64,000 nt of DNA from an uncultured bacterium (lineage in GTDB: Bacteria > Bacteroidota > Rhodothermia > Rhodothermales > UBA10348): positions 1,180,161 to 1,244,160 of the forward strand of contig CALSQR010000002.1 of the NCBI GenBank assembly GCA_943788505.1, written 5' to 3'. Made by a program: the position numbers and the translations under genes. The notes under the pieces were generated by a model that made no database searches, was not told the DNA's origin, and saw nothing but the letters and a program-made list of their open reading frames with translations. Below, one piece after another: positions 1 to 10,400 of this stretch; the first letter of the stretch is position 1; each line of letters opens with the position of its first letter.

Positions 1-398
1 GATGGCGCCGGCTCGAAGTAGCGGTACTCGTCATAAACGTCGTACGTCGGAAGAAGCATCTTAGCCGTGATGCGTGCCACCTGACCTTTTTCCAAGAGAA
101 CAGCAGCGTTGAGCAGTTTTTTACCAATGGGGTTGGGATTGCGAACGGGAGCACCAATGATCACGCCAACGCCAATTGGTAGTCGCTCATGAATGTGCCG
201 AATGGCAGCCTCAACAACATCAATGAAATGGCTGTTGTCGAGTAAGTCATGGGGTGAGTACCCAACGATGCTTAATTCCGGAAAAACAACCAATTCAGCT
301 CCCTCGGCAGCGGCATCCAGAACCATGTCGAGAGTGCGTCGGGCATTGCCCGGGAGATCTCCGACGATAGGATTGAATTGTGCGAGTGCGATCTTCAT
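1..398 (-). CDS. nadE: Glutamine-dependent NAD+ synthase, N-terminal part (runs off left edge)
   Basis: Only the first 132 residues are inside the window; the C-terminal synthetase domain lies beyond position 1. What is visible is a nitrilase-fold glutaminase domain. Catalytic Glu41 sits in the VVFPELSIVGYSP block and catalytic Lys113 in KMLLPTYDVYDEYRYF, a spacing and wording typical of glutamine-hydrolysing NadE rather than of stand-alone nitrilases. The family makes NAD+ from deamido-NAD+, ATP and glutamine in the cytoplasm. The ATG at 398 is the only reasonable start and gives the canonical MKIALAQFNPIVGD opening. A stand-alone omega-amidase-like protein cannot be formally excluded because the synthetase half is not visible. 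Confidence 0.88.
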   Translation of the reverse strand, partial: MKIALAQFNPIVGDLPGNARRTLDMVLDAAAEGAELVVFPELSIVGYSPHDLLDNSHFIDVVEAAIRHIHERLPIGVGVIIGAPVRNPNPIGKKLLNAAVLLEKGQVARITAKMLLPTYDVYDEYRYFEPAP

Positions 399-465
399 GG
401 TGAACCCGGGAGGGACGTTCTTTAGTCGATGCGTGTGCAACGCGTTCTTTCGGGGAAGGTTGTGA

Positions 466-1206
466 TCATACCTTCAATCCAATGAAGCCCATCATCCGAC
501 CTGTGGTGCCACCTTCTCCTCGATAGGAAAAGAACGTGTCCGTTTCGCACATTGTGCAGCGGCCACTCGCTTCCACATGCTTAGCCTTGAGACCAGCTTC
601 TACCAGTTGCTCCACTAATGAGGCAGATAAGTTGATGTGGGGTCGCGGCCATTCGGGTCGTCGTAGCACATGCTGAGGTGGAAACTGATCGGCGACTTCT
701 TCTCCTACCTCAAAACACTCTGTACCGATGCATGGACTGATCCAAGCGATGAGTTTTTCAGGACGGGCTCCGAGAGCCGCCATGGCCGTCACGGTCTGTG
801 CAACAACGCCCCCTACACTTCCGCGCCATCCTGCATGACAAGCTCCTACGACAGAGGCCTCAGGATCTGCAAAAAGTACAGAAGCGCAGTCGGCCGCACT
901 CATACAGAGTAGAATTCCAGGCGTTGCTGATACCAGCCCATCAGTTTCTCGAACCAACCCACCCGAGCGTACTTCCTGAACATGGCTTCCGTGCACTTGG
1001 CCAGCGATCGCCATGGTATCGACGTCAAACCCAAGGTCTCTTGCCGCAAGTGCTCTGTTGGCCTGCACTGCGTCCATTTCATCACCTGTCGAGAGTCCGA
1101 GGTTGAGCGAAGCATATGGCGTGGCACTTGAGCCACCCTGCCGGGTGGAAAAGCCACTAGCAACAAGTGGCAGACCATCTAAAAGAGAGGAACGAACCCA
1201 CTTCAT
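466..1206 (-). CDS. pgeF: Purine nucleoside phosphorylase / laccase-domain protein (YfiH family)
   Basis: 246 residues, the usual size of the YfiH/YlmD (DUF152) family. The metal-site residues are present: His72 in QVHG, Cys107 in ADC and His124 in HAGWRG, followed by SPCIG at 158-161 and a C-terminal CxxC...FFSYRGEG segment. Members were first called multicopper polyphenol oxidases; characterised homologues phosphorolyse adenosine and inosine and deaminate adenosine, and E. coli PgeF edits peptidoglycan precursors. Its ATG overlaps the TGA of the upstream Rieske gene by four bases (ATGA at 1203-1206), so translation is probably coupled. The precise physiological substrate cannot be told from sequence. 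Confidence 0.9.
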   Translation of the reverse strand: MKWVRSSLLDGLPLVASGFSTRQGGSSATPYASLNLGLSTGDEMDAVQANRALAARDLGFDVDTMAIAGQVHGSHVQEVRSGGLVRETDGLVSATPGILLCMSAADCASVLFADPEASVVGACHAGWRGSVGGVVAQTVTAMAALGARPEKLIAWISPCIGTECFEVGEEVADQFPPQHVLRRPEWPRPHINLSASLVEQLVEAGLKAKHVEASGRCTMCETDTFFSYRGEGGTTGRMMGFIGLKV

Positions 1207-2339
1207 GATGACGAATTAGACATGGCCGTCCGATAGGACCGCTTCAGGCACTGTTGAAAATGGTGGACCCCGCCCTCGAGATCATAAGAAAAGCGACCTT
1301 GATCGTAGGCACGAGATTCTAGACCTCGCTGTACGTGTTCACATATTTCGATGTCTTCGGCCTGCACCTGATCACTAAACGTGAGATCATCCGCAATCCG
1401 CTCGGGCTGATTGGTGATGATATCTTGGGCATAGTAGTAGTCGAAGACCACCGAACAGCGGTCATGTTGATCAGCATCTACTCGGTTGACCTGCAGGCGG
1501 CCAGGGAGAATGTTGAGCATGATATTTGGGTAGATGAAGTAATAATAGGCCTCTTCTTCTGTGCCCCCATAGATGTTGTCATCGTTACGAAATGGACTGA
1601 ACTGTACCGAATGGTGCTCCATAGTTTCGGTTTCATAGGAACCAAAATCCAGCATGCTACACAAGTCCGGGTGGACCAGAGGGATGTGATATCCTTCCAG
1701 ATAATTATCGACATAAACCTTCCAGTTGGACGATACCTGGTAGCGATCACGTCGATTGAAGGACAAACCAGACAAATCCATCGGCGCAATTCGCTCAGAA
1801 ATGCCTGCCACTACATCATCGAAGGCAGGCGCGTATTCCGGCTCAATACATGCGAAAACCATGCCTTGCCATTCTCGAAGTGCAACGGGCTCTAGACCGA
1901 AGTCTTTCTTGTCGAACAATTCAGTGCGATCAAACCTGGGGACACCACGCAGGCTGCCATCGAGTAGGTAGGTCCACCCATGATATTTGCACTGTAGCAC
2001 CTTGGAATGTCCACACTCCTCCATGGCGAGCGGACCGCCACGGTGCTTACACACATTGAAATATCCTTTCAGGTCGTCGCTGGCGTCTCTCACGATGACA
2101 ACGGGGTTTCCGGCGATGATATCGGACATAAAATCGCCGTGCTTCGCTACTCTTGCAGACGGTCCGATGTATTGCCAGGTCCGGGCCAACACGGCCTGCC
2201 GGTCAAAACTGTGGAAACGTTGGTCGACATACCATGCTGAGGGAATCGTCTTCGAGCGAGCTAGCGACTCTTCGACGAGGGCGTCCTCGGAAATGGGGGG
2301 AATTCCAGCGATTGAAGACATGGCACACGTTGCAGACAT
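1203..2339 (-). CDS. Rieske [2Fe-2S] aromatic-ring-hydroxylating oxygenase, alpha-subunit-like
   Basis: Using the ATG at 2339 the protein has 378 residues. Rieske cluster ligands are C97-x-H99 and C117-x2-H120. The mononuclear iron site follows: N205, D211, E215, H218 and H223 in NWKVYVDNYLEGYHIPLVHP, with D329 in AEDIEICEHVQRG as the probable carboxylate ligand. The layout resembles choline/carnitine monooxygenase-type and other single-component Rieske oxygenases. No reductase or ferredoxin gene lies nearby, so electrons must come from elsewhere. The frame stays open upstream to a TTG at 2417, but that would overlap aroE; ATGs at 2339 and 2321 are both plausible. It sits between aroE (40 bases upstream) and pgeF (4-base overlap), probably in one transcript. 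Substrate unknown. Confidence 0.88.
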   Translation of the reverse strand: MSATCAMSSIAGIPPISEDALVEESLARSKTIPSAWYVDQRFHSFDRQAVLARTWQYIGPSARVAKHGDFMSDIIAGNPVVIVRDASDDLKGYFNVCKHRGGPLAMEECGHSKVLQCKYHGWTYLLDGSLRGVPRFDRTELFDKKDFGLEPVALREWQGMVFACIEPEYAPAFDDVVAGISERIAPMDLSGLSFNRRDRYQVSSNWKVYVDNYLEGYHIPLVHPDLCSMLDFGSYETETMEHHSVQFSPFRNDDNIYGGTEEEAYYYFIYPNIMLNILPGRLQVNRVDADQHDRCSVVFDYYYAQDIITNQPERIADDLTFSDQVQAEDIEICEHVQRGLESRAYDQGRFSYDLEGGVHHFQQCLKRSYRTAMSNSSS

Positions 2340-2379
2340 GGTGGAAAAAGAGATGGGGTAAATAGACCCCTCTGCAAAG

Positions 2380-3324
2380 TTACGAACGGCGTTTGGTGTG
2401 GAGCGCCTCTCGAACAATCTTTTCTACTTCGCCGACCGGCATTTCTTGACCCGTCCAGATCGAGAATGCGGCGGCTGCCTGCCCAATAAGCATGGCTAGC
2501 CCTCCGATAGTAACGGCGCCTTGTCCGGCGGCATGCTCCAGCAAGAGAGTGGGGTCTGGATTATAAATCAGATCATACACGGTGTGGCGAGGTCCGAAAG
2601 ACATGTTGTCAGGGAGGGGAGAAGCATTAATCGATGGATGCATTCCCAACGGTGTTGCATTAACAATCAGGTCGGATGCTTGTGCGGCATTCTTCCTTTC
2701 CTCCCAATCGACAAACTCGATATGCTCGATGCCGCGCGCCGTGGCCTCATTTCTGGCTGCTATCTGAACAGTTGAAGCACTAAGGTGCACCCGGCATGCA
2801 TGGGCCACGGCGCGCGCAGCCCCTCCCGAGCCCAAGATCAGGACGCGTGGATTCTCCGGCAGTTTTGCCACAAGATTGCCAGCTCGCGGAGCCCGTAATC
2901 CATAGAGGAAACCAGCGACATCCGTGTTCTCTCCTACGAGGAGGCCGTCGCGCCGAAAAATTGTATTGACCGCACCAGCTTTCTTAGCCGTAGGCGTCAG
3001 CTCTTCTAGATAAGGAATGACGGCTTGTTTGTAAGGAATAGTAACGTTCGCTCCGACAACGGTTGCTCCGTCGATGGACGCTATTGCGGATCCAACGGCA
3101 GAGGAATCAACATCGAGAGCAGAATACCGTCCTCTCAAGCCCAGGACAGCGAAAGCCGTGTTATGAATCAGCGGAGAGAGTGAATGGCCAACGGGGTGGC
3201 CTATCAAAAAAAAGGATGGTAGAGAATCGTTGGAAATATGGCCACTAGATTTATCTTCGCCGCCCCGATCATTTGGGGGATCGAATTTCGCCAAGTGTCC
3301 GTATGTGGGAAGGAACTGCATCAT
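2380..3324 (-). CDS. aroE: Shikimate dehydrogenase
   Basis: NADPH-dependent reduction of 3-dehydroshikimate to shikimate in aromatic amino-acid biosynthesis. Visible hallmarks are IGHPVGHSLSP at 41-51 (substrate binding), catalytic Lys99 in NVTIPYK, Asn120 in GAVNT, Asp135 in ENTDVAGF, and the nucleotide-binding GSGGAARA from about residue 165. The protein is 314 residues from ATG 3324 because of about 36 extra N-terminal residues before the conserved core; an in-frame TTG at 3333 also exists. A GGAGGT lies right against the ATG, too close to be an ideal ribosome site. It is divergent from gdhA (78 bases between starts) and probably leads the aroE-Rieske-pgeF transcript. Confidence 0.93.
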   Translation of the reverse strand: MMQFLPTYGHLAKFDPPNDRGGEDKSSGHISNDSLPSFFLIGHPVGHSLSPLIHNTAFAVLGLRGRYSALDVDSSAVGSAIASIDGATVVGANVTIPYKQAVIPYLEELTPTAKKAGAVNTIFRRDGLLVGENTDVAGFLYGLRAPRAGNLVAKLPENPRVLILGSGGAARAVAHACRVHLSASTVQIAARNEATARGIEHIEFVDWEERKNAAQASDLIVNATPLGMHPSINASPLPDNMSFGPRHTVYDLIYNPDPTLLLEHAAGQGAVTIGGLAMLIGQAAAAFSIWTGQEMPVGEVEKIVREALHTKRRS

Positions 3325-3402
3325 ACCTCCCAAGATACTTCCTTTTTTGGCGTTCCGGAATGATGCCGGATTTCACCAACCCACGACGATAGGTTTCAGC
3401 CA

Positions 3403-4812
3403 ATGTCATCGCACCCAAATTTTCTGACGCAAGTCCAGCGAATGTTCGCCAAAGCGGCAGACTTCACAGATCATCCGAAAGGGCTACTGCGACAGATTAA
3501 CATCTGTAACTCAGTCTACAAGATCGAATTTCCTCTTGTGTGTGACGATGGATCGATTAAAGTAATCAAGGCTTGGCGTGCCGAGCATAGCCACCACAAG
3601 TTGCCAACGAAGGGTGGTATCCGGTTCGCAATGTCTGTGAATGAGGATGAGGTTGCTGCGCTTGCGACGCTTATGACGTACAAGTGTGCTATTGTTAATG
3701 TCCCGTTTGGTGGGGCTAAGGGTGGTATCCAGATTAATCCGAAGGACTTTTCAGAAGCCGAGCTCGAACGGATTACGCGCCGATATACCTACGAGCTATT
3801 CTCCAAAAACTTCATCGGCCCTGGCGTAGATGTTCCAGCACCTGACTATGGATCCGGTGCTAGGGAGATGGCCTGGATAGTTGACACATACCGGTCGCTA
3901 ACGGATGATCCACTCACTGCTCAGGCATGTGTCACTGGCAAGCCTATTGCCCAAGGCGGCGTTCGGGGTCGGACCGAGGCAACGGGTCGAGGCGTGTATT
4001 ACGGAATTCGCGAATGCGTTTCTTTTGCCGATGAGATGGATCGACGAGGAATGACGACTGGCATTGAAGGCAAAACAACCGTTATTCAAGGCTTGGGGAA
4101 TGTGGGTTACCACGCTGCCAAATACATGCAGGAAGGAGGGGCAATCTTAGTTGGGTTGGCCGAGCACGATGGCGCGATTTACAACCCAGAAGGGCTCGAC
4201 ATCGAAGCGGTTGTCGCCCACCGGAAAGCATCCGGATCGATTCTGGATTTCCCAGGAGCGACAAACGTCGAAACATCGGCCGAAGCCCTCGAGCTTCCTT
4301 GCGATATTCTCATTCCAGCTGCCCTTGAGGGTGTTATTACTGCCGAGAACGCGCCTCGCATCAAAGCAAAAATTGTTGCTGAAGCGGCGAACGGACCGGT
4401 TACGGCCGATGCAGATGCGATTTTACTCAAGAGAGGGGTCCTCATCATTCCCGATGTCTTTCTTAACGCCGGTGGAGTGACAGTTTCCTATTTCGAATGG
4501 TTAAAAAACCTATCCCATGTGCGCTTCGGCCGCATGAGCAAACGATTCGAACAAGCGTCTAACGAGCGCATTGTTCGGGCGTTGGCCAACTCAATGAACA
4601 TCGATATCCCAGCCGAGGAAATGTTGGCCCTGACGGCTGGCGCAGATGAGGTTGACCTAGTCAATTCAGGCCTTGAGGAAACGATGGCAACTTCCTATCA
4701 GGAAATCCGGGAAATTGCTCTCAATAAGGGTACTGACTTGCGAACGGCTGCTTTCGTTAATGCGATCAATAAGGTCGCTGTAGCCTACGCTGAAATGGGC
4801 ATCTTTCCGTGA
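3403..4812 (+). CDS. gdhA: Glutamate dehydrogenase (Glu/Leu/Phe/Val family)
   Basis: Reversible oxidative deamination of glutamate to 2-oxoglutarate in the cytoplasm. Key residues are visible: Lys70 (PTKGGIRF), Lys94 (MTYKCAI), catalytic Lys106 in PFGGAKGGI, Asp148 in PAPDYGSG, the RTEATGRGV block at 190-198 and the Rossmann motif GLGNVG at 230-235. The 469-residue length places it among the roughly 420-470-residue hexameric bacterial/archaeal NAD(P) enzymes. It is transcribed alone. Its stop is separated from the convergent queD stop by one base, leaving no room for a dedicated terminator between them. Confidence 0.94.
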   Translation: MSSHPNFLTQVQRMFAKAADFTDHPKGLLRQINICNSVYKIEFPLVCDDGSIKVIKAWRAEHSHHKLPTKGGIRFAMSVNEDEVAALATLMTYKCAIVNVPFGGAKGGIQINPKDFSEAELERITRRYTYELFSKNFIGPGVDVPAPDYGSGAREMAWIVDTYRSLTDDPLTAQACVTGKPIAQGGVRGRTEATGRGVYYGIRECVSFADEMDRRGMTTGIEGKTTVIQGLGNVGYHAAKYMQEGGAILVGLAEHDGAIYNPEGLDIEAVVAHRKASGSILDFPGATNVETSAEALELPCDILIPAALEGVITAENAPRIKAKIVAEAANGPVTADADAILLKRGVLIIPDVFLNAGGVTVSYFEWLKNLSHVRFGRMSKRFEQASNERIVRALANSMNIDIPAEEMLALTAGADEVDLVNSGLEETMATSYQEIREIALNKGTDLRTAAFVNAINKVAVAYAEMGIFP

Positions 4813-4813
4813 G

Positions 4814-5239
4814 TTAGAGCTGACGCTCTGCTTCAGCATAACAGGTTTCGGTCTCGGATATCCGGACACGTACGGTGTGGACACGTCGTGATGCCAGGAG
4901 CTCACGATGGTTCTGGACCAAGTGATCTGCCACGTAGATACAGATATTCTCCGCTGTGGTGTCATAGGGCAGAACAGCGTGACGCCAGCCTGTATCGCGC
5001 ATGACGTTCAGTAGTTTAGGGTCATTCTCAGCCACAAGCGTAGAGTGATCCCATTCATCGATCAGCGGCATCAAGGCGTTCTTCAGATGCTTAAAATCCA
5101 TCAGCAGGCCCTGTTCATCGGGTTCGCCCTCCACCTCGACAAACATCTCATACGAGTGACCATGCAAGTCCTTGCACCGACCCTCGTGCCATGGTAGACG
5201 GTGGGCACCTTCCCAACGGAAGCGTTTGGCAATTTTCAT
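4814..5239 (-). CDS. queD: 6-carboxytetrahydropterin synthase / PTPS family
   Basis: 141 residues with the PTPS fold hallmarks: zinc ligands His13 (GAHRL), His26 and His28 (LHGH), catalytic Cys22 four residues before the HGH, the Asp64-His65 pair in EWDHSTL, and a C-terminal glutamate in the VRISETET stretch. The CxxxHGH spacing favours QueD (queuosine precursor, from dihydroneopterin triphosphate) over true biopterin synthase. No other queuosine gene is seen in the window, so pathway assignment rests on family knowledge. Confidence 0.88.
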   Translation of the reverse strand: MKIAKRFRWEGAHRLPWHEGRCKDLHGHSYEMFVEVEGEPDEQGLLMDFKHLKNALMPLIDEWDHSTLVAENDPKLLNVMRDTGWRHAVLPYDTTAENICIYVADHLVQNHRELLASRRVHTVRVRISETETCYAEAERQL

Positions 5240-5303
5240 GGACTCGGCCGGATGTAGAGTGGTAAAACGCCCGGATGAACGGCAAGAACTGCCAATGCGT
5301 TCC

Positions 5304-6323
5304 TTACTGGTTGTTCTTCACCGGTACAAAGGCCTTAGTAGGCGGGCTGGCAAGGGAATCACCATGATCAAAAATGAGGTTCATGGCCGATTCCTGCAGT
5401 AGGTCACCGAATTCGAGCTTGAGCTCTGCAACAACGCGCTCGAGCTCTATTTGGAGTTCCATTGTGTCTAGCCGTACGACTGCCCCCATGGATCCGAGAC
5501 GCTGAATTTGCTTGATTCGGCGTAAACGTTCGTCTTCGGGCACGTCAGAGCTCCTTTGGGAGGTGGAACGGCCCGCCGATATGGCATTTTCAACCGCTGT
5601 AATTCTACTAGCCTGATCTGCCAATCGCTTGTTTCGCCCTTCCTGTTGACGCGCCAGGCTGTCGTTCCATTTTACCAGTTGCTGGTCCGTCAACTCCCCC
5701 GTTAACGCTTCCACTTCCGGCCGTTTAGCCCAATCGCCAGCTTTAGAATCCATCACAACATGGACACCCTCATCTCCCACAGAGAAGAGAACATGCGCAG
5801 CTATGGAGTCGGATTCGCCTCGAGCGGCATCGGCGACCTTAAACATGGTTTCAAGTCGTTCCGTGAACACCTTCATGTCCAACTGCTCTTCTGTACCTGT
5901 TTCGGTTACAATCTGGTACGTATACAGAGGTTTGCCGTTGTCGGGCTTCGAATCTCCAGAAGGGGACGCATCCATTGTTGCTGGGCTCGGCAATGAACTC
6001 GGCTTTTCAAACAGCACCAGCTGCGCATCTTGCGGCGTGATAATGGCGCCGCGGGCACTAAGATTGAGCACGTTAGCTGCAACCGTCTCAATTTCTTCCG
6101 ACGAGACCTCGTTGCGTTCCACTCGTTCTGAGAATCGAGCGAACGAAGCAGCAATCTCTTCTCTGGATGCATCGTCCGATGCAAGCTGTACCAGACGGTT
6201 GCCCAGCATATCTAACGTGTAGTCGACAATATCCGCTCGCCGATCTCCGATCATGAAGTATCCCGTCAGCGAAACGGCGATAAGGAGGGCGATGAGTCCG
6301 TATTCTCTCCAGAATCCAGTCAT
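5304..6323 (-). CDS. Hypothetical single-pass membrane protein with coiled-coil segments
   Basis: 339 residues, family not recognised. Residues about 6-26 form one N-terminal hydrophobic segment with few charges ahead of it, consistent with a membrane anchor and a large soluble domain. A low-complexity Ser/Pro/Asp linker lies around residues 110-135. The C-terminal half is rich in Arg/Gln/Glu (QQEGRNKRLADQ, RLRRIKQIQRL, ELERVVAELKLEF), which suggests coiled coil. No catalytic motif is visible. It has no obvious operon partner; the SDR gene upstream is 100 bases away. A scaffold or envelope structural role is only a guess. Confidence 0.7.
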   Translation of the reverse strand: MTGFWREYGLIALLIAVSLTGYFMIGDRRADIVDYTLDMLGNRLVQLASDDASREEIAASFARFSERVERNEVSSEEIETVAANVLNLSARGAIITPQDAQLVLFEKPSSLPSPATMDASPSGDSKPDNGKPLYTYQIVTETGTEEQLDMKVFTERLETMFKVADAARGESDSIAAHVLFSVGDEGVHVVMDSKAGDWAKRPEVEALTGELTDQQLVKWNDSLARQQEGRNKRLADQASRITAVENAISAGRSTSQRSSDVPEDERLRRIKQIQRLGSMGAVVRLDTMELQIELERVVAELKLEFGDLLQESAMNLIFDHGDSLASPPTKAFVPVKNNQ

Positions 6324-6426
6324 GAAGTGTTCTTGCGTGGACGATTGGGGTAGCGGAGGCGCAACTTACACCCCTTCAACGAATGAAAGGGACATTTTGT
6401 TATACCCGGGTCGTTGAAACCGAAAA

Positions 6427-7203
6427 CTATGCGCCAAGGCCGCCGTCGATCTTTATTGTCTCAGCTGTAACAAACGATGCTTGATCGGACGCGAGCCAGA
6501 GCACTACATCAGCTACTTCTGAGGCTTCCCCGATGCGACCAATCGGATGCCAAGCAGCAGCAGTGGCCTCCTTTTCTGCATCTTCCGTCCCAAAAACACG
6601 CTCAGCCATATCCGAGCGAATAACGGCTGGACAAACAGCATTTACACGAATGCCTTGCGGGGCAAATTCTAATGCTGCTGCCTTTGTAATTCCCACTACG
6701 CCAAACTTACTGGCTGCGTATCCTGAACTCCCAGGGAATCCCTTCACGCCAGCCATGGATGCCATATTGATGATAGAACCGCCACCCTGCCTGAGCATTT
6801 CTGGAATCTCGTGCCGCATACACATCCACACGCCGGTAAGATTGATAGCAAGCAGTTCATCCCATACGTCTTCCGGGTGCTCTGTTGTATGGAGACCAAA
6901 AACGCCATCAATACCTGCATTGTTGAACGCAATATCTAGGCCACCGAACTGTTCGACACACGCCTTGACCATGTCGGCAATCTGGAGTCGTTGAGCCATA
7001 TCGGCTTGATGGAAAACGGCAGATCCGCCTGCATCTCTAATAGAAGAGGCTACCGATTCTCCTTTGTCAGCACGTCGTGCTACGAGGAACACGTTTGCGC
7101 CTTCCGCGGCAAATGCCCGTGCCGTTGCTTCACCTATGCCCGAGCTGGCACCCGTTATGAGTACAACTTTGTCTTCGAATCGTCTGGGGGCGGAAGTCGT
7201 CAT
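6427..7203 (-). CDS. Short-chain dehydrogenase/reductase (classical SDR)
   Basis: 258 residues from the ATG at 7203. The cofactor motif TGASSGIG is at 17-24, NNAG at 94-97, and the catalytic triad is Ser149, Tyr162 and Lys166 (SGYAASKFG). The C-terminus IKIDGGLGA is typical of classical SDRs. An alternative upstream start at 7344 would add 47 residues without SDR character and would run through the nrdJ terminator, so it is rejected. The reaction is NAD(P)-dependent oxidation or reduction of an alcohol or ketone; substrate unknown. There is no sugar- or fatty-acid-specific neighbour. Confidence 0.88.
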   Translation of the reverse strand: MTTSAPRRFEDKVVLITGASSGIGEATARAFAAEGANVFLVARRADKGESVASSIRDAGGSAVFHQADMAQRLQIADMVKACVEQFGGLDIAFNNAGIDGVFGLHTTEHPEDVWDELLAINLTGVWMCMRHEIPEMLRQGGGSIINMASMAGVKGFPGSSGYAASKFGVVGITKAAALEFAPQGIRVNAVCPAVIRSDMAERVFGTEDAEKEATAAAWHPIGRIGEASEVADVVLWLASDQASFVTAETIKIDGGLGA

Positions 7204-7316
7204 TTGGTGCAGTCTTTCGTTTGTCTGGAAGCAAGTATATGCAGCCACTCGGTCACGGTTCTCGGCAGGGGAGTGGCGCCAGAGATTTTCAGGGTGTCCA
7301 GGAGAAAATATCGGAC

Positions 7317-7355
7317 AAAAAAAGGCGCCCGGCGGTCCCACCAACCACCGGGCGC
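7317..7355 (-). terminator. Rho-independent terminator of nrdJ
   Basis: On the minus strand an 8-bp perfect GC stem (7325-7332 with 7348-7355) with a 15-base loop is followed by seven U residues (A-tract 7317-7323 on the plus strand). It lies about 95 bases past the nrdJ stop and upstream of the SDR gene. Confidence 0.8.
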
Positions 7356-7403
7356 TCCCCGTTAACCGGGCGGGGTACTGATGACCGCGCCCTGAGGTGA
7401 ATT

Positions 7404-7437
7404 ATCCCGACCAGCGCTCCCGAGCGCTAAGCGGGAT
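7404..7437 (-). other. Two-tier stem-loop just after nrdJ
   Basis: Outer stem ATCCCG/CGGGAT (7404-7409 with 7432-7437) encloses an inner stem AGCGCT/AGCGCT (7413-7418 with 7423-7428). No U-tract follows, so it may be an mRNA 3'-end stabiliser or an auxiliary pause site ahead of the terminator at 7317-7355. Confidence 0.45.
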
Positions 7438-7449
7438 GTCAGTGCGACA

Positions 7450-10400
7450 TCATCCGCATCCGCTCGTGTTTCCACAGTTAGGGCAAGAATAACAGGCCCC
7501 ACTGCGCACGGTGATGCTGCCGCAATTTGAACAAGGAGGTGCATCCTCCTGATTGGCAAACGTTGTTTCGGTGGTCGAGGCACTGGCCGTAGCCGTAGCC
7601 ACAGCTGCCACTTCTGAACCAGAACGACCTAAGAAATCTTCTACCGTGTCACCGACTAGCGGGTCAACGGTTGTAGTCGTTTCAGCCGTGAACATATCGA
7701 TCTGCTCGAGATCTTCCGCTGGGTCGTCAACAACTGGCTCCTCCTTCTTTGGCTCTTCGATTGGCTGCGTTAGGAAACGAAGAGAGAGGTACCGGAAGAT
7801 GTAGTCCATGATCGACTTAGCGATCGGGATCTGTCGGTTGTTGGTGAATCCGTTCGGTTCGAAGCGCATGTGGCTGAACTTATTGCACAGATCTTCCAAT
7901 GGAACGTTGTATTGCAACGCGATCGAGATCGACGTGGCAAAGGCATCCATTAGACCTGAAATGGTCGAACCCTCTTTGGCCATCGTGATAAAGATCTCGC
8001 CCGGCATTTTCGTGTCGGGGTACATCCCGATGTGCAGGTAGCCTTCATGACCCGCGATTGAAAACTTGTGGGTCAATGACGGGCGTTCATCTGGCAGTCT
8101 GTGACGCACTGACTTATGAACGATGCGCTCAACGACTTTGATTTCTGGCTCCACCGTTGAAGCCATTCCATCTCCCGACGTGGCTTTCGTTGCTCCCTTA
8201 GTGTTTCCACCTTTACTGGTAGCTAGTGGCTGGCTACGCTTAGAGTTTTCACGGTAGATGGCGACAGCTTTCAGACCGAGTTTCCAACCCTGCATGTAGG
8301 CGTCCGAGATTTCCTCGACCGTCGTGTTCTCCGGCATGTTCACCGTCTTGGAGATTGCACCTGAGATGAAAGGCTGAGCTGCAGCCATCATCTTAATGTG
8401 TCCCATATGATGAATGGAACGTTCTCCGTTGAATGGCTTGAATGCGCAATCGAACACAGGTAGATGCTCCTCCTTGAGAGCTGGCGCACCTTCAATCGTG
8501 TCCTTCTCATCGATATACTTGATGATTGCATTGCACTGCTTCTTCGTGTAACCGAGACGTGCCAGCGATTCTGGAACGGTCTGGTTGACGATTTTCAGCA
8601 TACCATCTCCTTTTCCGGCGAGTAGCTTGTACTTGACCAGGGCGATATCAGGCTCGACGCCTGTCGTGTCACAGTCCATCATGAAGCCAATCGTTCCGGT
8701 CGGTGCCAGAACGGTGGACTGCGCATTGCGATAGCCATACTTCTCTCCGAGTGCGACCATACGGTCAGCAGACTCGCGAGCAGCTTCAACAAGGTACTCG
8801 GGACACGACGAGTGGATCGTGTCCACTGCATCTCGGTGCATTCGCATAACTTCGAGAAACGGCTCTCGGTTGGCGTCGTAGCCGTCGAAGGTGCCGATCT
8901 TTGGGTTACCAGCGATCTGTGCAGAGCGGGCATATGCTTCGCAATGCTCGATAGCCATGACTGCTCCTGCCACAGCGCGACCCTCGTCACTGTCGTACGG
9001 CAATCCCATCGACATCAAGAGCGCTCCGAGGTTGGCAAAGCCGAGACCAAGGGGGCGGTACGCATGGGAATTCTCAGCGATGGACTTCGACGGATATCCG
9101 GCGTTATCGACCAGGATTTCCATAGCTGTGATGTAGATACGAGCAGCTGCGCGGTATCGGTTTACATCAAACGTGCCATCTTCCTTCTGGAACTTGCGCA
9201 GGTTCAGCGATGCTAGGTTGCATGCTGAGTCGTCAAGAAACATGTACTCTGAGCATGGATTGCTCGAATTGATCTGAGCACTGTTCTTACACGTATGCCA
9301 GCGCTGAATGGTGTCTTCGTACTGAACCCCCGGGTCTCCGCAGATGTGCGTACCCTCAGCGATTCGCTCCAGAATATCGGAGGCGTCCACCTCTTCGAGT
9401 GGCTCGCCAGTTTTGACGGCTCTCAAAGCATAGGCTGCGTTATCGTCAGCAGCAGCCATGAAATCGTCATCGACACGCACTGACTGGTTGACGTTCTGAA
9501 ATGCCACCGAACCATAAGCCGGACCATTAAAGGAGCCGTCGTATCCCTGTTCTATCAGTGCCCAGGCTTTTTTCTCTTCTTCCTGCTTTGCATCGACGAA
9601 TTCGAGGATGTCAGGGTGCCAGCTCTTCAGCGTTTGCATGATCGCAGCGCGCCGCGTCTTTCCACCTGACTTGATCGTTCCACCTGTCGCATCCTGAACT
9701 TTCATGAAGGAAACAGGCCCCGAAGGCGTTCCACCGCCCGACAGGCGTTCACGGCTAGAGCGCAAGGTTGACCAGTCTGCGCCTACACCTGATCCAAACT
9801 TGAAAAGACGGGCACTCTCGCCCATCAACTGCCAGATATCATCGATCGAATCTTCTACGGAGATGATGAAACAGGCCGATGCCTGAGGGCGGATGTACGG
9901 ATCTACCGCTACAGCCTTTTTCTTTTTCTCATCCCATCCGAAAATAGTTTTTCCACCTGAGTCCTTCACACCATACTGATGGTGGAGACCAACATTGAAC
10001 CAGACTGGGCTATTGAAAGCGCCATACTGATTGACGCATAGCCAGCTCAGTTCATCATAGAACGTTGCGGCGTCTTCCTTGCTGGCGAAATATTTTTGTT
10101 TGAGTCCCCAATCAGCGATTGTGCGAGTAACACGGTGAATAAGCTGGCGGAGGCTGTTCTCGCGGCCACCCTCTGAAGGGTGTGTACCGTTCATCGACAA
10201 CTCGCCGTAAAAGTATTTACTTGCTACGACGTTTGTGGCCAACTGACTCCAAGAGACAGGAAACTCCAAATCAGTCTGTTCAAAAATCTTCTCACCCGTA
10301 TGATTCTTGATGGAGGCGTCGCGGCGCTCCCATGTCACAGAATCGAACGGATCTTCTCCTTCGTTTGAGAACACGCGGTCAATGACAAGACCTCGCGTTA

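Noticed and set aside
1335..1895. 186-residue plus-strand frame opposite the Rieske oxygenase
   Set aside because: Shadow of a gene with intact catalytic motifs; no signal or family.
2340..2417. Upstream TTG start for the Rieske gene
   Set aside because: Would overlap aroE and add residues without homology; ATG 2339 fits better.
7204..7344. Longer N-terminus of the SDR
   Set aside because: Would be translated through the nrdJ terminator; the Rossmann fold starts right after ATG 7203.
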